A stretch of 64,000 nucleotides of DNA from an uncultured Oceanospirillaceae bacterium (GTDB lineage Bacteria > Pseudomonadota > Gammaproteobacteria > Pseudomonadales > Balneatricaceae), in NCBI GenBank assembly GCA_913057435.1, contig CAJXNY010000022.1, forward strand, positions 1 to 64,000, written 5' to 3'. Under the pieces are notes generated by a model. That model saw only the letters and a program-made list of their open reading frames with translations. It did no database searches and was not told the origin of the DNA. Below are positions 9,003 to 18,197 of this stretch, one piece after another. The position numbers and the translations under genes are program-made. Each line of letters starts with the position of its first letter. Position 1 is the first letter of the stretch.

Positions 9003-9323
9003 ATGACCAGTGATGCGTCGATCTACCGCGTGACCTTTATCAACCAGGATAAGGTTTACGAACTTTACGCCCGGCACGTCTATCAGAGCGAAATGTGGGG
9101 TTTCCTTGAGCTTGAAGAGTTTGTTTTCGGCAGCCGTTCAGAGCTGCTGGTGGACCCCGGCGAAGAAAAACTGAAACAGGAATTTTCCGGGGTCAAACGC
9201 TCGTATGTCCCAATTCAGGCTATAGTTCGAATAGATGAGGTCGATAACGAAGGTATCGCCAAAATCTCTGATGCGAAAGGCACTGTCACCGCCTTTCCTG
9301 TCTCCGTACCGCCGAAGAACTGA
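9003..9323 (+). CDS. DUF1820 family protein
   Basis: This 106-residue cytoplasmic protein matches the DUF1820 family, a small conserved protein of unknown function found beside miaB in many gammaproteobacteria. Recognisable parts are IYRVTFINQDKVYELYAR at the N-terminus, GFLELEEFVFG in the middle and YVPIQAIVRIDEV toward the end. It is acidic, with no signal peptide or transmembrane helix. It is transcribed away from miaB and closed by a strong terminator. Confidence 0.85.
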   Translation: MTSDASIYRVTFINQDKVYELYARHVYQSEMWGFLELEEFVFGSRSELLVDPGEEKLKQEFSGVKRSYVPIQAIVRIDEVDNEGIAKISDAKGTVTAFPVSVPPKN

Positions 9324-9364
9324 TTCTCCGGTTTAGTACGCCGTATTTCTTTGTTGTTGTTCTC

Positions 9365-9391
9365 GGCCCCCGTACTGCGGGGGCCTTTTTT
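9365..9391 (+). terminator. Rho-independent terminator of the DUF1820 gene
   Basis: GGCCCCC at 9365-9371 pairs perfectly with GGGGGCC at 9379-9385, followed by a run of six T residues. Confidence 0.9.
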
Positions 9392-9517
9392 ATGGCTGAA
9401 ATATAAGGTTCACCTGCATCTTTGGTCGCATCCTGCCTGTATCAGTGTACTGATACGTATAGAATCCGTTTCCTGATTCAGACGCCGATGATGGTGTCGT
9501 TACACAGGATGGATGGT

Positions 9518-10840
9518 GTGAAACCAATAATAAAAACAACCATGGCAGCGGCAGTACTGGCGGCCACGATGACATCAATAATGCCTGCGTCTGTGCAGGC
9601 GTCAGACGGGCTGTTGCAGCAGGCGCTGGGCGACACGCTGGCAGAGACGGGCATCCGGGTGCGAGGCTGGGCTCAGGTGGGCGTGATTGCCAACAACAAT
9701 GGCACCGATGATGTCTCAAAACAGGCGTTTCTGAACAGCGATGAGGGGGCTAACCTCAACCAGCTGGCGCTGATGATTGAGAAGCCACTGAAAAGTAACC
9801 TGCTGACCCGAATTACCCCGACCCCCGCGCCAATGCCTGCTGAGATGGACTGGGGTTTCACCCTGACGACGATCTACGGTAAAGACGCTCAGTTTTTCCT
9901 TACCGATGGTCTGGATGATGATTTTGGCGTGAATGCCGATGGCGATACCAGTGATGAGGCCTTTACTCTGACGCAGGGCTTTCTTGAGTTCTACTTTCCG
10001 CTGCTGGGCGGTTCCAATCTGATGCTGGGACTGTTCCATACCCCGCTGGAAAATGAGATCGGTTTTGCTGAACCCGCCCCGGCCCCTACCGATTTTTACA
10101 GCCGCAGCTATGCCTTTATGCATGGTCCGGCCAAGCATGCCGGTGCCCTCTATGCGTTCAAGCTGCCTTCAGCGCCAGGCGAGTCGCTGTTAGGGGCTGA
10201 AATCGGTCTGGTACGTGGCTGGAATAACCTGCAGGAACGTAATGGTGATCTGGACCTGATTGCCAATCTGCGCTGGCGCTCTGCGGACATGAAAAGCTGG
10301 CTCGACTGGGAAAACATTGTCGGCAACGGTGCCAATGACAGCTTTGCCGCTTGTGGCTGCGGCTCGCCCTATCCAGCCATCGCGGACAGCGACGGTGAAG
10401 CCCGGCGCTGGGCCAGTTATCTGACGTACAGCCGGGTAATGGATGGCAGTAACCGGGTGGCGCTGGAGCTAACCGCTGGTGAACAGGAGAATGCTGCACT
10501 GAACGGTGGGGTTGATGCCCAGTGGTACGGTGCCAATCTGAACTGGTATCACCGCGTGTCAGAGCAGCTGGTATGGAACACTCGACTGGAGTGGTTTAAT
10601 GCTGAAGATCCCGCCAATGTGGTGATGACGGGTGCCGCAGCGGGTAAGCTGCCGAGCCAGTGGAGTAGCGGTGAGTTTTATGCACTGACCACCAATGTCA
10701 GCTGGAGTCCGCTGCCATCTTTGCGCATCCGGCCTGAGCTGCGCTATGACGTTCAGCACAGTGATGGCCCGAACGCCTTTGCTGATGGCAGTCGCGACAG
10801 CCAGCTGATCGCTTCGCTGGATGCAACGTTTTATTTCTGA
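9518..10840 (+). CDS. Outer-membrane beta-barrel porin (BBP2/OmpL-like)
   Basis: The protein looks like a gammaproteobacterial porin-like barrel of the BBP2 type. A signal peptide (VKPIIKTTMAAAV, cleavage likely after SVQA) is followed by alternating hydrophobic/polar strands rich in aromatic residues (LTTIYGKDAQFF, GFLEFYFPLLG, LRWRSADMKSWLDWENIVG), and the chain ends in Phe (SLDATFYF) as outer-membrane barrels do. I chose the GTG at 9518 because it gives a normal signal peptide and has AGGA eight bases upstream; in-frame ATGs at 9488, 9491 and 9509 are alternatives. A CGCG motif near the middle is unusual for a porin. The transported solute is unknown. It stands alone between terminators. 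Confidence 0.75.
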   Translation: MKPIIKTTMAAAVLAATMTSIMPASVQASDGLLQQALGDTLAETGIRVRGWAQVGVIANNNGTDDVSKQAFLNSDEGANLNQLALMIEKPLKSNLLTRITPTPAPMPAEMDWGFTLTTIYGKDAQFFLTDGLDDDFGVNADGDTSDEAFTLTQGFLEFYFPLLGGSNLMLGLFHTPLENEIGFAEPAPAPTDFYSRSYAFMHGPAKHAGALYAFKLPSAPGESLLGAEIGLVRGWNNLQERNGDLDLIANLRWRSADMKSWLDWENIVGNGANDSFAACGCGSPYPAIADSDGEARRWASYLTYSRVMDGSNRVALELTAGEQENAALNGGVDAQWYGANLNWYHRVSEQLVWNTRLEWFNAEDPANVVMTGAAAGKLPSQWSSGEFYALTTNVSWSPLPSLRIRPELRYDVQHSDGPNAFADGSRDSQLIASLDATFYF

Positions 10841-10875
10841 TTCCGGGCTATCGCGCCCTTAACGGATGAGCCTTT

Positions 10876-10905
10876 AGCAGGCGCGGTCCCGCGCCTGCTG
10901 TTTTC
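10876..10905 (+). terminator. Rho-independent terminator after the porin gene
   Basis: AGCAGGCGC at 10876-10884 pairs perfectly with GCGCCTGCT at 10891-10899, followed by GTTTTCC. It lies between two converging genes and may also act weakly on the chemoreceptor transcript. Confidence 0.75.
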
Positions 10906-10925
10906 CTTCTTGCCTGCCTGAGCGA

Positions 10926-12911
10926 TCAGACCTGGAACCGTGAAATCAGCTCCCGCTGATTCTGGGCGATACCGAGCAGGTCTTCGCTGCTGGCGCTGAC
11001 ATCACTGGCGCCTTCAGCGGTCTCGCCAGCAACACTGTTGATCTGCGCCAGCGTACGGCTGACCTCTTCAACGGCCTGGTTCTGCTGGTTGGCAGCGGCT
11101 GAAATATTGCTGCTCATCGCGCGGATATTAGCGATGCTGTGGTTCATGTCTCCCAGCGACCCTTGAGAGGTGCTGGCGTGCTCGACACACTGCTGGGACT
11201 GCTGCACAGACTTCTGCATCACCGCGACCACCTGACCGATGCTGTTCTGCATATTTTCCACCATTTCCTGAATCTCCTTGGTGGAATTCTGGGTCCGGCT
11301 GGCCAGCTCGCGTACCTCGTCGGCCACCACGGCAAAGCCACGGCCATGATCACCGGCGCGGGCGGCCTCGATCGCGGCATTCAGGGCCAGCAGGTTGGTC
11401 TGGTCGGCGATCTCACCGATGGTGTCCAGAATGCTGCCAATCTGAGTGGAGTACTGTTCCAGCTGGTCGCTGTGGCCCATGGCTGCACTGATATCACCAG
11501 CCTGTTGTTCGATACTGCCCAGGGTACGCTGGACATACTTGTCCACATCCAGGCTCAGCTGTTCACAGCTCTGAATGGCATCCAGTGTAGTTTGTGTATG
11601 GGTGAATACATCGTTGACCGTATCGGCCATCAGGGTGGCGGCATTGGCGGTCAGCGCTAGTTGCTGGCGCTGGTCTTCCATTGATTCGCGGGTCTGGTTA
11701 CTGATGCCAGCGTTGCGTTCGGCGACGGTGCTGAGGTTTTGCGCACCTTCAGATATCTGTCGCAGCAACACGCTAAGTTTACTAACCACTTCATTCATGG
11801 CGCTGCTGAGCTGGCCAAACTCGTCTGTGCGACTGCAGTCAAAGGTGATACGCAGATCACCCTCGGCAACATCGGAGAGCCGGGTGAGCATCTCGTTCAG
11901 CGGTCGGGAAATGGTACGCACGGTAATAAAGGCGATAAAGATCGCCAGTGCTGTCGCCCCAACCAGCAGGACGCTGATCATCTGTCGACTGAGGCTGGTG
12001 GCATCATCGGCTTCGACTTTAGCTTTATCCATCTGTTGTGTACTGGTCTGGATAAAGTCGCGGGCACTGCCCTGCGCCTGGCTTAACAGATTTCGGGTTT
12101 GCGCCAGCTGTGTATCCAGCTGGTTGCGGGTCTGCCAGTTCTTGCGCATCAGCGCGACCAGTCCACTGTCAGCGTAAAGCTGCTCATTGATATCACGAAT
12201 GAGTACTTTGATACGGTTGGCTTTTGGGTCTGCCTTGCGGAACTGATCATGAATTTTGCTCAGTTCTCCCTGCTGGCTTTTCAGTGCCTGCTCCAGTGTT
12301 GCAAAGTCACCCTTTTCTTTGAACAGGATGAGCTGATCCAGGTGGCTGTTGAGGCTGCGCAGCAACGCACGGGCATGGACAGGTCCATCACCGCCGTCAT
12401 TACGGGACAGGTATTGCTGGCCCCAGGTCGTAAGGGAATTCGTCTGGCGGCGGAAACGGCTGTCTTTTTGGAGTACCCGTTGCTGTAACTTCAGGTTTTC
12501 TACGTGCAGGGCCATTGCCTGGGTGGTTGCCTGGCTGAAGGCCTGTTCGGCGTTGCGGCTTTGGGCCTGCAAATCCTGCAGGTGGGGCTTTCTTTCTATA
12601 TTCGGCGTGAGGCTGTCCAGCTGCTGACGCAAGTGTTGCATCTGGCTATCAAACTCAGCCTGTAACTGTTTACGCTGGCGTGCGTCTGCATCGGTATCGG
12701 CAAGGAAATTGAGCAGCGCAATATTGGCGGCTTGCAGGGCGATCATCTGATTGTAACTGCCGAGTGCGGCGGGCAGAGAGCGGTCGGTGATTTCATGCAG
12801 TTTGCGGTTGATCTGGTCGGTTCCCCAGAGTCCACCACCACCGACGACCATGATGAACAACACGAGTAAGGTAAAACCCAGGGCGATCTTATGTGTCACC
12901 TTGTTAAACAT
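10926..12911 (-). CDS. Methyl-accepting chemotaxis protein with large helical periplasmic domain
   Basis: The 661-residue protein has an N-terminal transmembrane helix (about 10-32), a roughly 270-residue periplasmic region predicted to be helical and rich in Gln and Leu, a second helix near 308-330, HAMP ([20 protein letters not shown]) and a cytoplasmic signalling domain. The hairpin tip contains [20 protein letters not shown]. The long helical sensor resembles the helical bimodular type of receptor, but the ligand is unknown. It has no C-terminal CheR-tethering pentapeptide (ends ISRFQV). The gene is monocistronic. Confidence 0.88.
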   Translation of the reverse strand: MFNKVTHKIALGFTLLVLFIMVVGGGGLWGTDQINRKLHEITDRSLPAALGSYNQMIALQAANIALLNFLADTDADARQRKQLQAEFDSQMQHLRQQLDSLTPNIERKPHLQDLQAQSRNAEQAFSQATTQAMALHVENLKLQQRVLQKDSRFRRQTNSLTTWGQQYLSRNDGGDGPVHARALLRSLNSHLDQLILFKEKGDFATLEQALKSQQGELSKIHDQFRKADPKANRIKVLIRDINEQLYADSGLVALMRKNWQTRNQLDTQLAQTRNLLSQAQGSARDFIQTSTQQMDKAKVEADDATSLSRQMISVLLVGATALAIFIAFITVRTISRPLNEMLTRLSDVAEGDLRITFDCSRTDEFGQLSSAMNEVVSKLSVLLRQISEGAQNLSTVAERNAGISNQTRESMEDQRQQLALTANAATLMADTVNDVFTHTQTTLDAIQSCEQLSLDVDKYVQRTLGSIEQQAGDISAAMGHSDQLEQYSTQIGSILDTIGEIADQTNLLALNAAIEAARAGDHGRGFAVVADEVRELASRTQNSTKEIQEMVENMQNSIGQVVAVMQKSVQQSQQCVEHASTSQGSLGDMNHSIANIRAMSSNISAAANQQNQAVEEVSRTLAQINSVAGETAEGASDVSASSEDLLGIAQNQRELISRFQV

Positions 12912-13026
12912 GTCGGAGATCCTCCTCCTGCCGGTTTATTTTATTGTTATTCTGCGACTAACGTAGGGCAATCCTGAATTGGGTTCAATCCGGCTGTTCA
13001 AAAAAACAACGGTTGGCCCAGGTGGT

Positions 13027-13545
13027 TTAGCTGTTCTGGTTCCATCGCAAGGTCAGCGTGGTCTGGCCCGGAGGCGGCAGTGGCTGGCAGCTGTGTAGCA
13101 GTTGTCGTACCACCTGATAGGTGTAATCGTAGGCGGTGGGGGTGTTGCTGAGTGTCGGTCCGGTGATGTTGAGCAGTTCAATCGTATGGGCCTGGATAAA
13201 GCCTTCCAGGCAGCCTGCTGCCTGTGCTGGCGTCAGTGTTTCCATATCGATCAGCTTATAAGGACGCTGTTGGCTGATGCAGTGTAATAACACCTGTTCC
13301 TGCAGGCTGAGTAATGAGGCGGGGTAAAAAATGGCACTGGCGTCGCTGAACTCGACGTTGGCCTGAGCACTGGTGATGTTTTCTTGCTCATTACTGAGCA
13401 GCTGATAGTGCTGGGCGATATGGCCATCTTCGGCGAGCCGACCTCGCAGGCAGAAGCCCCCATGGTCGAAGTTAGACTCGATTGCAGCGTCGAGCGCTGC
13501 CCGTTCACTTCCCGCCTGGCCACTGCAGATTATCTGTTTCAGCAT
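13027..13545 (-). CDS. Molybdenum-cofactor-carrier-like protein (SLOG superfamily)
   Basis: The 172-residue protein aligns by eye with the putative molybdenum carrier family, Rossmann-like SLOG proteins. The N-terminus reads IICSGQAGSERAALDAAI and then HGGFCLRGRLAEDGHI; the usual family pattern is SGGQTGVDRAALD, then GGWCPKGRxAEDG. The substitutions SGQAGSER for SGGQTGVDR suggest altered nucleotide binding. I chose the ATG at 13545, which has AGGAG eight bases upstream, over an in-frame extension to 13647 that lacks one. No partner gene lies nearby, so cofactor binding is a family inference. Confidence 0.65.
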   Translation of the reverse strand: MLKQIICSGQAGSERAALDAAIESNFDHGGFCLRGRLAEDGHIAQHYQLLSNEQENITSAQANVEFSDASAIFYPASLLSLQEQVLLHCISQQRPYKLIDMETLTPAQAAGCLEGFIQAHTIELLNITGPTLSNTPTAYDYTYQVVRQLLHSCQPLPPPGQTTLTLRWNQNS

Positions 13546-13668
13546 CCTGCCTGCTCCTGTCGTGTGATGGATAGGTCGTGCTGTCAGTGTAGAACTGGTT
13601 TTCAGAAAACGGGAACTTTTAGCTATGGTTGTTAAGGCATATAGCATGCTGATAACCGAGGGGTATTT

Positions 13669-14046
13669 ATGAAGTCTATTTTAATGACAGTTGCCGTCAG
13701 TCTTAGTTTTTCTGCCGTGTTGCAGGCCGCCCCGCATAATGGTGAGGTGAGGGAGCAGGCTGATACGCTGGAAGTGTGGAGCGAAGGCCGCAGCAGCTGG
13801 GTGTCTGCCGAGCTGTTTTTTGCCGATGATCTGGCCAGCTTGAATGGCCCCACCTATGGCGTGACACACGTTTACCCGCCCTATGAACAGGTGCAGGAGT
13901 GGCAGACCCTGATGGATGTATTACCCGATGGGCGTAGTTGCCCGATGGTGTTTTTCCACAATCGCTGGCGGCGGTTAGCGGATGTTCGTGCACTGGATGT
14001 TCGACTTCGTAACTACGATGGCTGCCGAGATGTGTTTAAATACTGA
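13669..14046 (+). CDS. Small secreted hypothetical protein
   Basis: The 125-residue protein has a clear signal peptide (MKSILMTVAVSLSFSAVLQA, cleavage after LQA) and a mature part of about 105 residues with two cysteines (RSCPMVFF and DGCRDVFKY) that could form a disulfide in the periplasm. The mature part contains several Trp and Tyr residues (VWSEGRSSWVSAELFF). No family is recognised. The preceding ATG has GAGGGG upstream. It lies just before the heme-sensor GGDEF-EAL gene on the same strand, about 67 bases away, so the two may be co-transcribed, but a functional link is not shown. Confidence 0.6.
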   Translation: MKSILMTVAVSLSFSAVLQAAPHNGEVREQADTLEVWSEGRSSWVSAELFFADDLASLNGPTYGVTHVYPPYEQVQEWQTLMDVLPDGRSCPMVFFHNRWRRLADVRALDVRLRNYDGCRDVFKY

Positions 14047-14113
14047 ATATCCGTACAAAATTGATTGATATCGCTTTTGTACCTGCCCTGTCTTGTTGTC
14101 GGGATCTGATCGA

Positions 14114-16324
14114 ATGTCGCGCTCGCTCTATTGGAAAATTACTGCCCCGGTTGCCATGATTGCAGCGATGGGGACGTTATTGATTGCCCTGTCGACGCCG
14201 TACCTGCTGGAGTGGTACGTCACCCGCACGGCGGTGGATGGAGCGGAACAGCTGATTGAAACGGTACGCAGTATCCGGAATTACTATTCGGCCAATGTGA
14301 TGGAGAAGGTCGCCTGTGATGATCAGTTCCATGTTACGGCGGTGCATGGCCAGCAGTGTGAAGGTATTCCGCTACCCGCGACCTTTGTGATGGAAATGAT
14401 GGGGTATAGCCAGCGCCATACGGTGACCACAAATCTGGTCAGTCCGTACCCGTTTGCTAACCGGGCGCAGCGACAGATGGATGCGTTTCAGCAGCGTGCC
14501 TGGCAGGCTATTCTGCAAGAGCCGGCACAGCTTTATGTGGAGCTGGTGAAAGAGGAGGGTCAGTCTGCGGTTCGGCTGGCCCAGGCAGACCTGCTCAATG
14601 CCCAGGCCTGTGTGGATTGTCATAATACCCATCCAGATTCCCCCCGCACAGACTGGCGCCGGGGAGACGTACGCGGGTTGATGGAGGTTAACACTCGAGT
14701 GGATACCCTGCTGGAACGGGGCCTGTGGGTTAGCCGTACACTCATGGCGATTGCTGTTCTGGCGTTTGCACTGATTATGCTTGTTAATATGCGCGCAGCT
14801 CGTCGGGTATCAAGACCACTGGTATCCATCACTGAATCACTACGGCAACTGTCATTAGGGAATACAGCGCTGACCGTGGATGATCGTAGCTCTTACCTTG
14901 AAGTTGAGGCGCTGGCAGATGCCTTTGAAAGCTTTAGTGAGAAGGAGTCACAGCGCAAAGAACTGGCGAAGCAGGTAACCCGGCTGGCTTACTTTGATTG
15001 CCTGACCGGGCTGGCGAACTGGACCCGCTTTCAACAATACGTTGATGAACTGTTGTTGCCCGGGTCTGAGCCGGTCGGTGGTGTCTGTATTGTGCAACTT
15101 GATGTCGATCACTTCAGCGATATTAACGATACCCTGGGCTACGATGCTGCTGACCAGGTGCTCGGTAAACTGGCTGAACGTATCACCGAGGTTGCGCCTG
15201 CCGATGCGCTGGTGGCACGACTGGGGGAGGATACCTTCGCGTTAGCGTTGAAGTGGCTGGCGGGGGAGGCGCAGCCTGATCTGGAGCTGTTGCTGACGCA
15301 ATTGCGGGTTTACATTGCTGAGCCACTGAATGTGGCAGAGCGGCAATTGCAACTGACGGTCAGCATTGGCAGTGCCTGTGCCTGTAAGGGAGTGATTACG
15401 GCTGAGGCGTTGATGCTGCAGGCGAACGTAGCCCTGGGGCGAGCTAAGCTTGAGGGTCGGGACCGGGCCGTTATGCACAGCCCGCAACTGTCGGCTGCGT
15501 TCAGCCAGCGGGTAGAAATGGTACGTGCCCTCAGTCTGGGTGTGCAGCAGCAGGAGTTCGTACCTTTTTATCAGCCACAGTTTGATCTGCACACGGGCCA
15601 GTTGCTGGGGGCGGAAGCGCTGATGCGCTGGCAGCGCAGTGATGGTCAGCTGGTAGCACCGGATCAGTTTATCCCGCTGGCCGAACAGTCACGATTGATT
15701 GTGCCGATGGGTGCACAAATTCTGCAGCGTGCCTGTGAAGACTGCTGTCGCTGGCAGTTGCTGGGGCTGGAACAGGTCGGCGTGGCGGTGAATGTCTCCA
15801 GTGTCCAGTTTGCTGAAGATGATCTGGTGCAGCTGACCCGCCACATCTTGCGCCAGACGGGGCTGGCCCCGGCATTGCTGGAGCTGGAGCTAACGGAAAG
15901 TGCGACCCTGGCAGACCTCGATGCGGTGGTTGTTACATTGACTCAGCTACGGGCGCTGGGTGTCGAGCTGGCACTGGATGATTTTGGTACTGGCTATTCG
16001 TCACTGAGTTATCTCAAGCTGCTACCGGTTAACCGGCTCAAAATTGATCGGGCTTTTGTCCGGGACCTACTGAACAGTCCCGATGATCAGGCTATCTTGA
16101 GGCTGATTGTTGGGTTAGGTGAGACACTGGAGTTGCGGATTCTGGCTGAGGGGGTTGAAGATGAGGCGCAGCTGAACCTGCTGCGCCACAGTGGTTGTCT
16201 TGAAGTACAGGGCTTCTATTATGCCCGGCCTTTACCCTTTGCCGAGTTTGTAGCTTTTGCTAACAGCTATCAGGCCCGCTGGCTGGCAAAGCAGCCAGTG
16301 GATGGCGTTGATCTGCCAGGCTAA
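14114..16324 (+). CDS. Tll0287-like heme-sensor GGDEF-EAL protein (probable c-di-GMP phosphodiesterase)
   Basis: The 736-residue protein begins with a transmembrane helix (about 12-34). A periplasmic DUF3365/Tll0287-like domain follows with ACVDCH at 165-170, a CxxCH site for covalent c-type heme. Then come a second helix (about 206-226), HAMP, GGDEF and EAL. The GGDEF signature is degenerate (RLGEDTFAL), so cyclase activity is unlikely. The EAL part keeps the expected residues: GAEALMRW, NVSSVQF, LELTES, LALDDFGTGYSS, LKIDRAF, LAEGVE and VQGFYYARPLP. It therefore probably degrades c-di-GMP in response to a redox or gas signal at the heme. The ATG at 14114 was preferred over upstream TTG codons because it starts directly before the charged/hydrophobic N-terminus. 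Confidence 0.85.
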   Translation: MSRSLYWKITAPVAMIAAMGTLLIALSTPYLLEWYVTRTAVDGAEQLIETVRSIRNYYSANVMEKVACDDQFHVTAVHGQQCEGIPLPATFVMEMMGYSQRHTVTTNLVSPYPFANRAQRQMDAFQQRAWQAILQEPAQLYVELVKEEGQSAVRLAQADLLNAQACVDCHNTHPDSPRTDWRRGDVRGLMEVNTRVDTLLERGLWVSRTLMAIAVLAFALIMLVNMRAARRVSRPLVSITESLRQLSLGNTALTVDDRSSYLEVEALADAFESFSEKESQRKELAKQVTRLAYFDCLTGLANWTRFQQYVDELLLPGSEPVGGVCIVQLDVDHFSDINDTLGYDAADQVLGKLAERITEVAPADALVARLGEDTFALALKWLAGEAQPDLELLLTQLRVYIAEPLNVAERQLQLTVSIGSACACKGVITAEALMLQANVALGRAKLEGRDRAVMHSPQLSAAFSQRVEMVRALSLGVQQQEFVPFYQPQFDLHTGQLLGAEALMRWQRSDGQLVAPDQFIPLAEQSRLIVPMGAQILQRACEDCCRWQLLGLEQVGVAVNVSSVQFAEDDLVQLTRHILRQTGLAPALLELELTESATLADLDAVVVTLTQLRALGVELALDDFGTGYSSLSYLKLLPVNRLKIDRAFVRDLLNSPDDQAILRLIVGLGETLELRILAEGVEDEAQLNLLRHSGCLEVQGFYYARPLPFAEFVAFANSYQARWLAKQPVDGVDLPG

Positions 16325-16339
16325 GGCTGCTTTGGGCTA

Positions 16340-17335
16340 TCAGTCCAGCGATAGCAGTGTCTTGGACGGTTTACCCGGCACTTCTCGCGCCAGCCGTGGC
16401 AGCAGGTAGCCAGGTAACTGACTCTGCAGTTCGCGAATCAGCGCCTGGGCATCGCTGTCGCTGATATCAAAGTGGGCACTGCCTGCCACCGGGTCCAGCA
16501 CAAACAGGTAATAGGGCAGTACGCCTGCAGCAAACAGCTGCTCGCTCAGCTGCCTGAGCACCGCCACCTCATCATTGATCCCCTTTAACAATACGGCCTG
16601 GTTGAGCACGGTGATCCGTGCCTGTTGCAGAGGCCGCAGGGCGTCGGCCAGGTGCTGGTCGATCTCGTTAGGGTGATTGGCATGTAGCACCATCACTGCT
16701 TTAAGACGGGTGGCGGTCAGCGCACTGATCAGCTCAGGGGTAATTCGCTGCGGGATGACGACCGGCAGGCGGGTGTGGAAACGCACCCGGCTCAGATGAG
16801 GAATGTCGGCCAGATCTTCCAGCATCGCCAGAATCCGCCGGTCCGGGGTGGCCAGCGGGTCACCACCGGAGAACAGCACCTCATGGATGCTGGCATCGGC
16901 GCGAATGTAGTCCAGAATAGCCTGCCATTGCTCCGGTCCCAGTTTATTGTCCTGATAGGGGAAGTGGCGGCGGAAACAGTAGCGACAGTTGATGGCGCAG
17001 GCCCCGGTAGTAATCAGCAGTACCCGGCCCTGGTATTTGTGGATCAGGCCATCATGGGGGTTACTTTGCATCTCGGCCAGCGGGTCGGTGGTAAAACCGG
17101 CTACCGGTTCCAGCTCCGTATCCAGCGGTAGCACCTGCTTTAATAGCGGGTCGTTGATATCCCCTTTGACCATCCTGTCGATAAACGGCAGCGGTACCCG
17201 TAACGGGAACTGCTGCGCTGCCCGGCGTGCCGGATCAACCAGGCTGTCGGGCAGGTCGAGCAGACGAATCAGTTCCGCCGGATCACTGATGGCGTTGGAC
17301 AGGTGCTGTTGCCAGCGGTCGGTCAGGGGCTGCAT
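16340..17335 (-). CDS. epmB: EF-P beta-lysylation protein EpmB (lysine 2,3-aminomutase)
   Basis: EpmB is a radical SAM, PLP-dependent lysine 2,3-aminomutase that makes (R)-beta-lysine for attachment to elongation factor P. The 331-residue protein has the cluster motif C113-x3-C117-x2-C120 (GACAINCRYCFRRHF), followed by SGGDPLATPD, and is short, as expected for YjeK rather than the larger clostridial aminomutase. It is divergent from efp and shares its promoter region. With efp and epmA beside it, the assignment is firm. Confidence 0.94.
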   Translation of the reverse strand: MQPLTDRWQQHLSNAISDPAELIRLLDLPDSLVDPARRAAQQFPLRVPLPFIDRMVKGDINDPLLKQVLPLDTELEPVAGFTTDPLAEMQSNPHDGLIHKYQGRVLLITTGACAINCRYCFRRHFPYQDNKLGPEQWQAILDYIRADASIHEVLFSGGDPLATPDRRILAMLEDLADIPHLSRVRFHTRLPVVIPQRITPELISALTATRLKAVMVLHANHPNEIDQHLADALRPLQQARITVLNQAVLLKGINDEVAVLRQLSEQLFAAGVLPYYLFVLDPVAGSAHFDISDSDAQALIRELQSQLPGYLLPRLAREVPGKPSKTLLSLD

Positions 17336-17440
17336 GGGCTATCTCGCTGAAAAACTGGCGCGCATTGTTGCTGGCTGTCAGCACGCTGTCAATTTTACCG
17401 GTGTCAGCGGGGTGTTAAGTGGCCAGGGGACAGGCTGATT

Positions 17441-17468
17441 TTGCGCCACCGCCGCATTGCAGTAGAAT
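17441..17468 (+). promoter_or_regulatory. Probable sigma-70 promoter of efp
   Basis: TTGCGC at 17441-17446 and TAGAAT at 17463-17468 are separated by 16 bases, about 65 bases before the efp start codon. Downstream, an inverted repeat CTGTCG/CGACAG lies in the predicted leader at 17485-17501. Confidence 0.45.
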
Positions 17469-17532
17469 ACGGGCCATTGTGGCGCTGTCGGCAGTCGACA
17501 GGCTCGTATGTTAACTGGATTTGAAGAACACT

Positions 17533-18096
17533 ATGGCTAACCACGCAAGTAACCAATTCAAGAATGGCCTGAAGGTCATGATCGACGGCGACCCATGTTC
17601 CATGGTGGATGTGGAGTTTGTAAAACCAGGTAAAGGTCAGGCATTCACGCGGGTAAAACTGCGTAACCTGCTGACCGGCCGTATCTGGGAACGTACCTTC
17701 AAATCTAACGAAAGCGTTGAAGGTGCGGATGTGATGGACACCGATATGGAGTATTCCTACTTCGACGGTGAGCTGTGGTACTTCATGGACCCGAACACTT
17801 TCGAACAGTTCGGTGCTGATGCCAATGCAGTCGGCGACACTAAGAAGTGGCTGAAAGAGCAGGACAAAGTGATGGTTACCCTGTTTAACGGTAACCCGAT
17901 TTCTGTCACGCCAGGCAACTTTGTTGAGCTGGAAGTCGCAGAAACAGATCCCGGTCTGAAAGGCGACACGGCGCAGGGCGGTTCCAAGCCTGCCATCCTG
18001 ACCACCGGTGCGATGGTGCGTGTTCCGCTGTTTATCAACCAGGGCGAAACCCTGAAGATTGATACCCGTACCGGCGAATACGTATCCCGCGCGTAA
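17533..18096 (+). CDS. efp: Translation elongation factor P
   Basis: EF-P relieves ribosome stalling at polyproline stretches. The 187-residue protein has the KOW-like domain I and two OB domains. The modified lysine is present at position 34 ([10 protein letters not shown]), the exact site that EpmA and EpmB modify. I chose ATG at 17533 ([16 protein letters not shown]) rather than an in-frame TTG 12 bases upstream, as it gives the standard N-terminus and correct Lys34 numbering. A terminator follows, so epmA probably has its own promoter or depends on read-through. Confidence 0.97.
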   Translation: MANHASNQFKNGLKVMIDGDPCSMVDVEFVKPGKGQAFTRVKLRNLLTGRIWERTFKSNESVEGADVMDTDMEYSYFDGELWYFMDPNTFEQFGADANAVGDTKKWLKEQDKVMVTLFNGNPISVTPGNFVELEVAETDPGLKGDTAQGGSKPAILTTGAMVRVPLFINQGETLKIDTRTGEYVSRA

Positions 18097-18115
18097 CCAC
18101 CGCTTACACCCGCTA

Positions 18116-18142
18116 AAAACGGCAGCTTCGGCTGCCGTTTTT
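18116..18142 (+). terminator. Rho-independent terminator of efp
   Basis: AAAACGGCAGC pairs with GCTGCCGTTTT around a TTCG tetraloop and ends in a T run. It separates efp from epmA. Confidence 0.9.
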
Positions 18143-18197
18143 CGTTTTATGCTGGCTGGCCGTTTCTGTTTAAGCCTCTGTATCTGGAAGACTCCCT

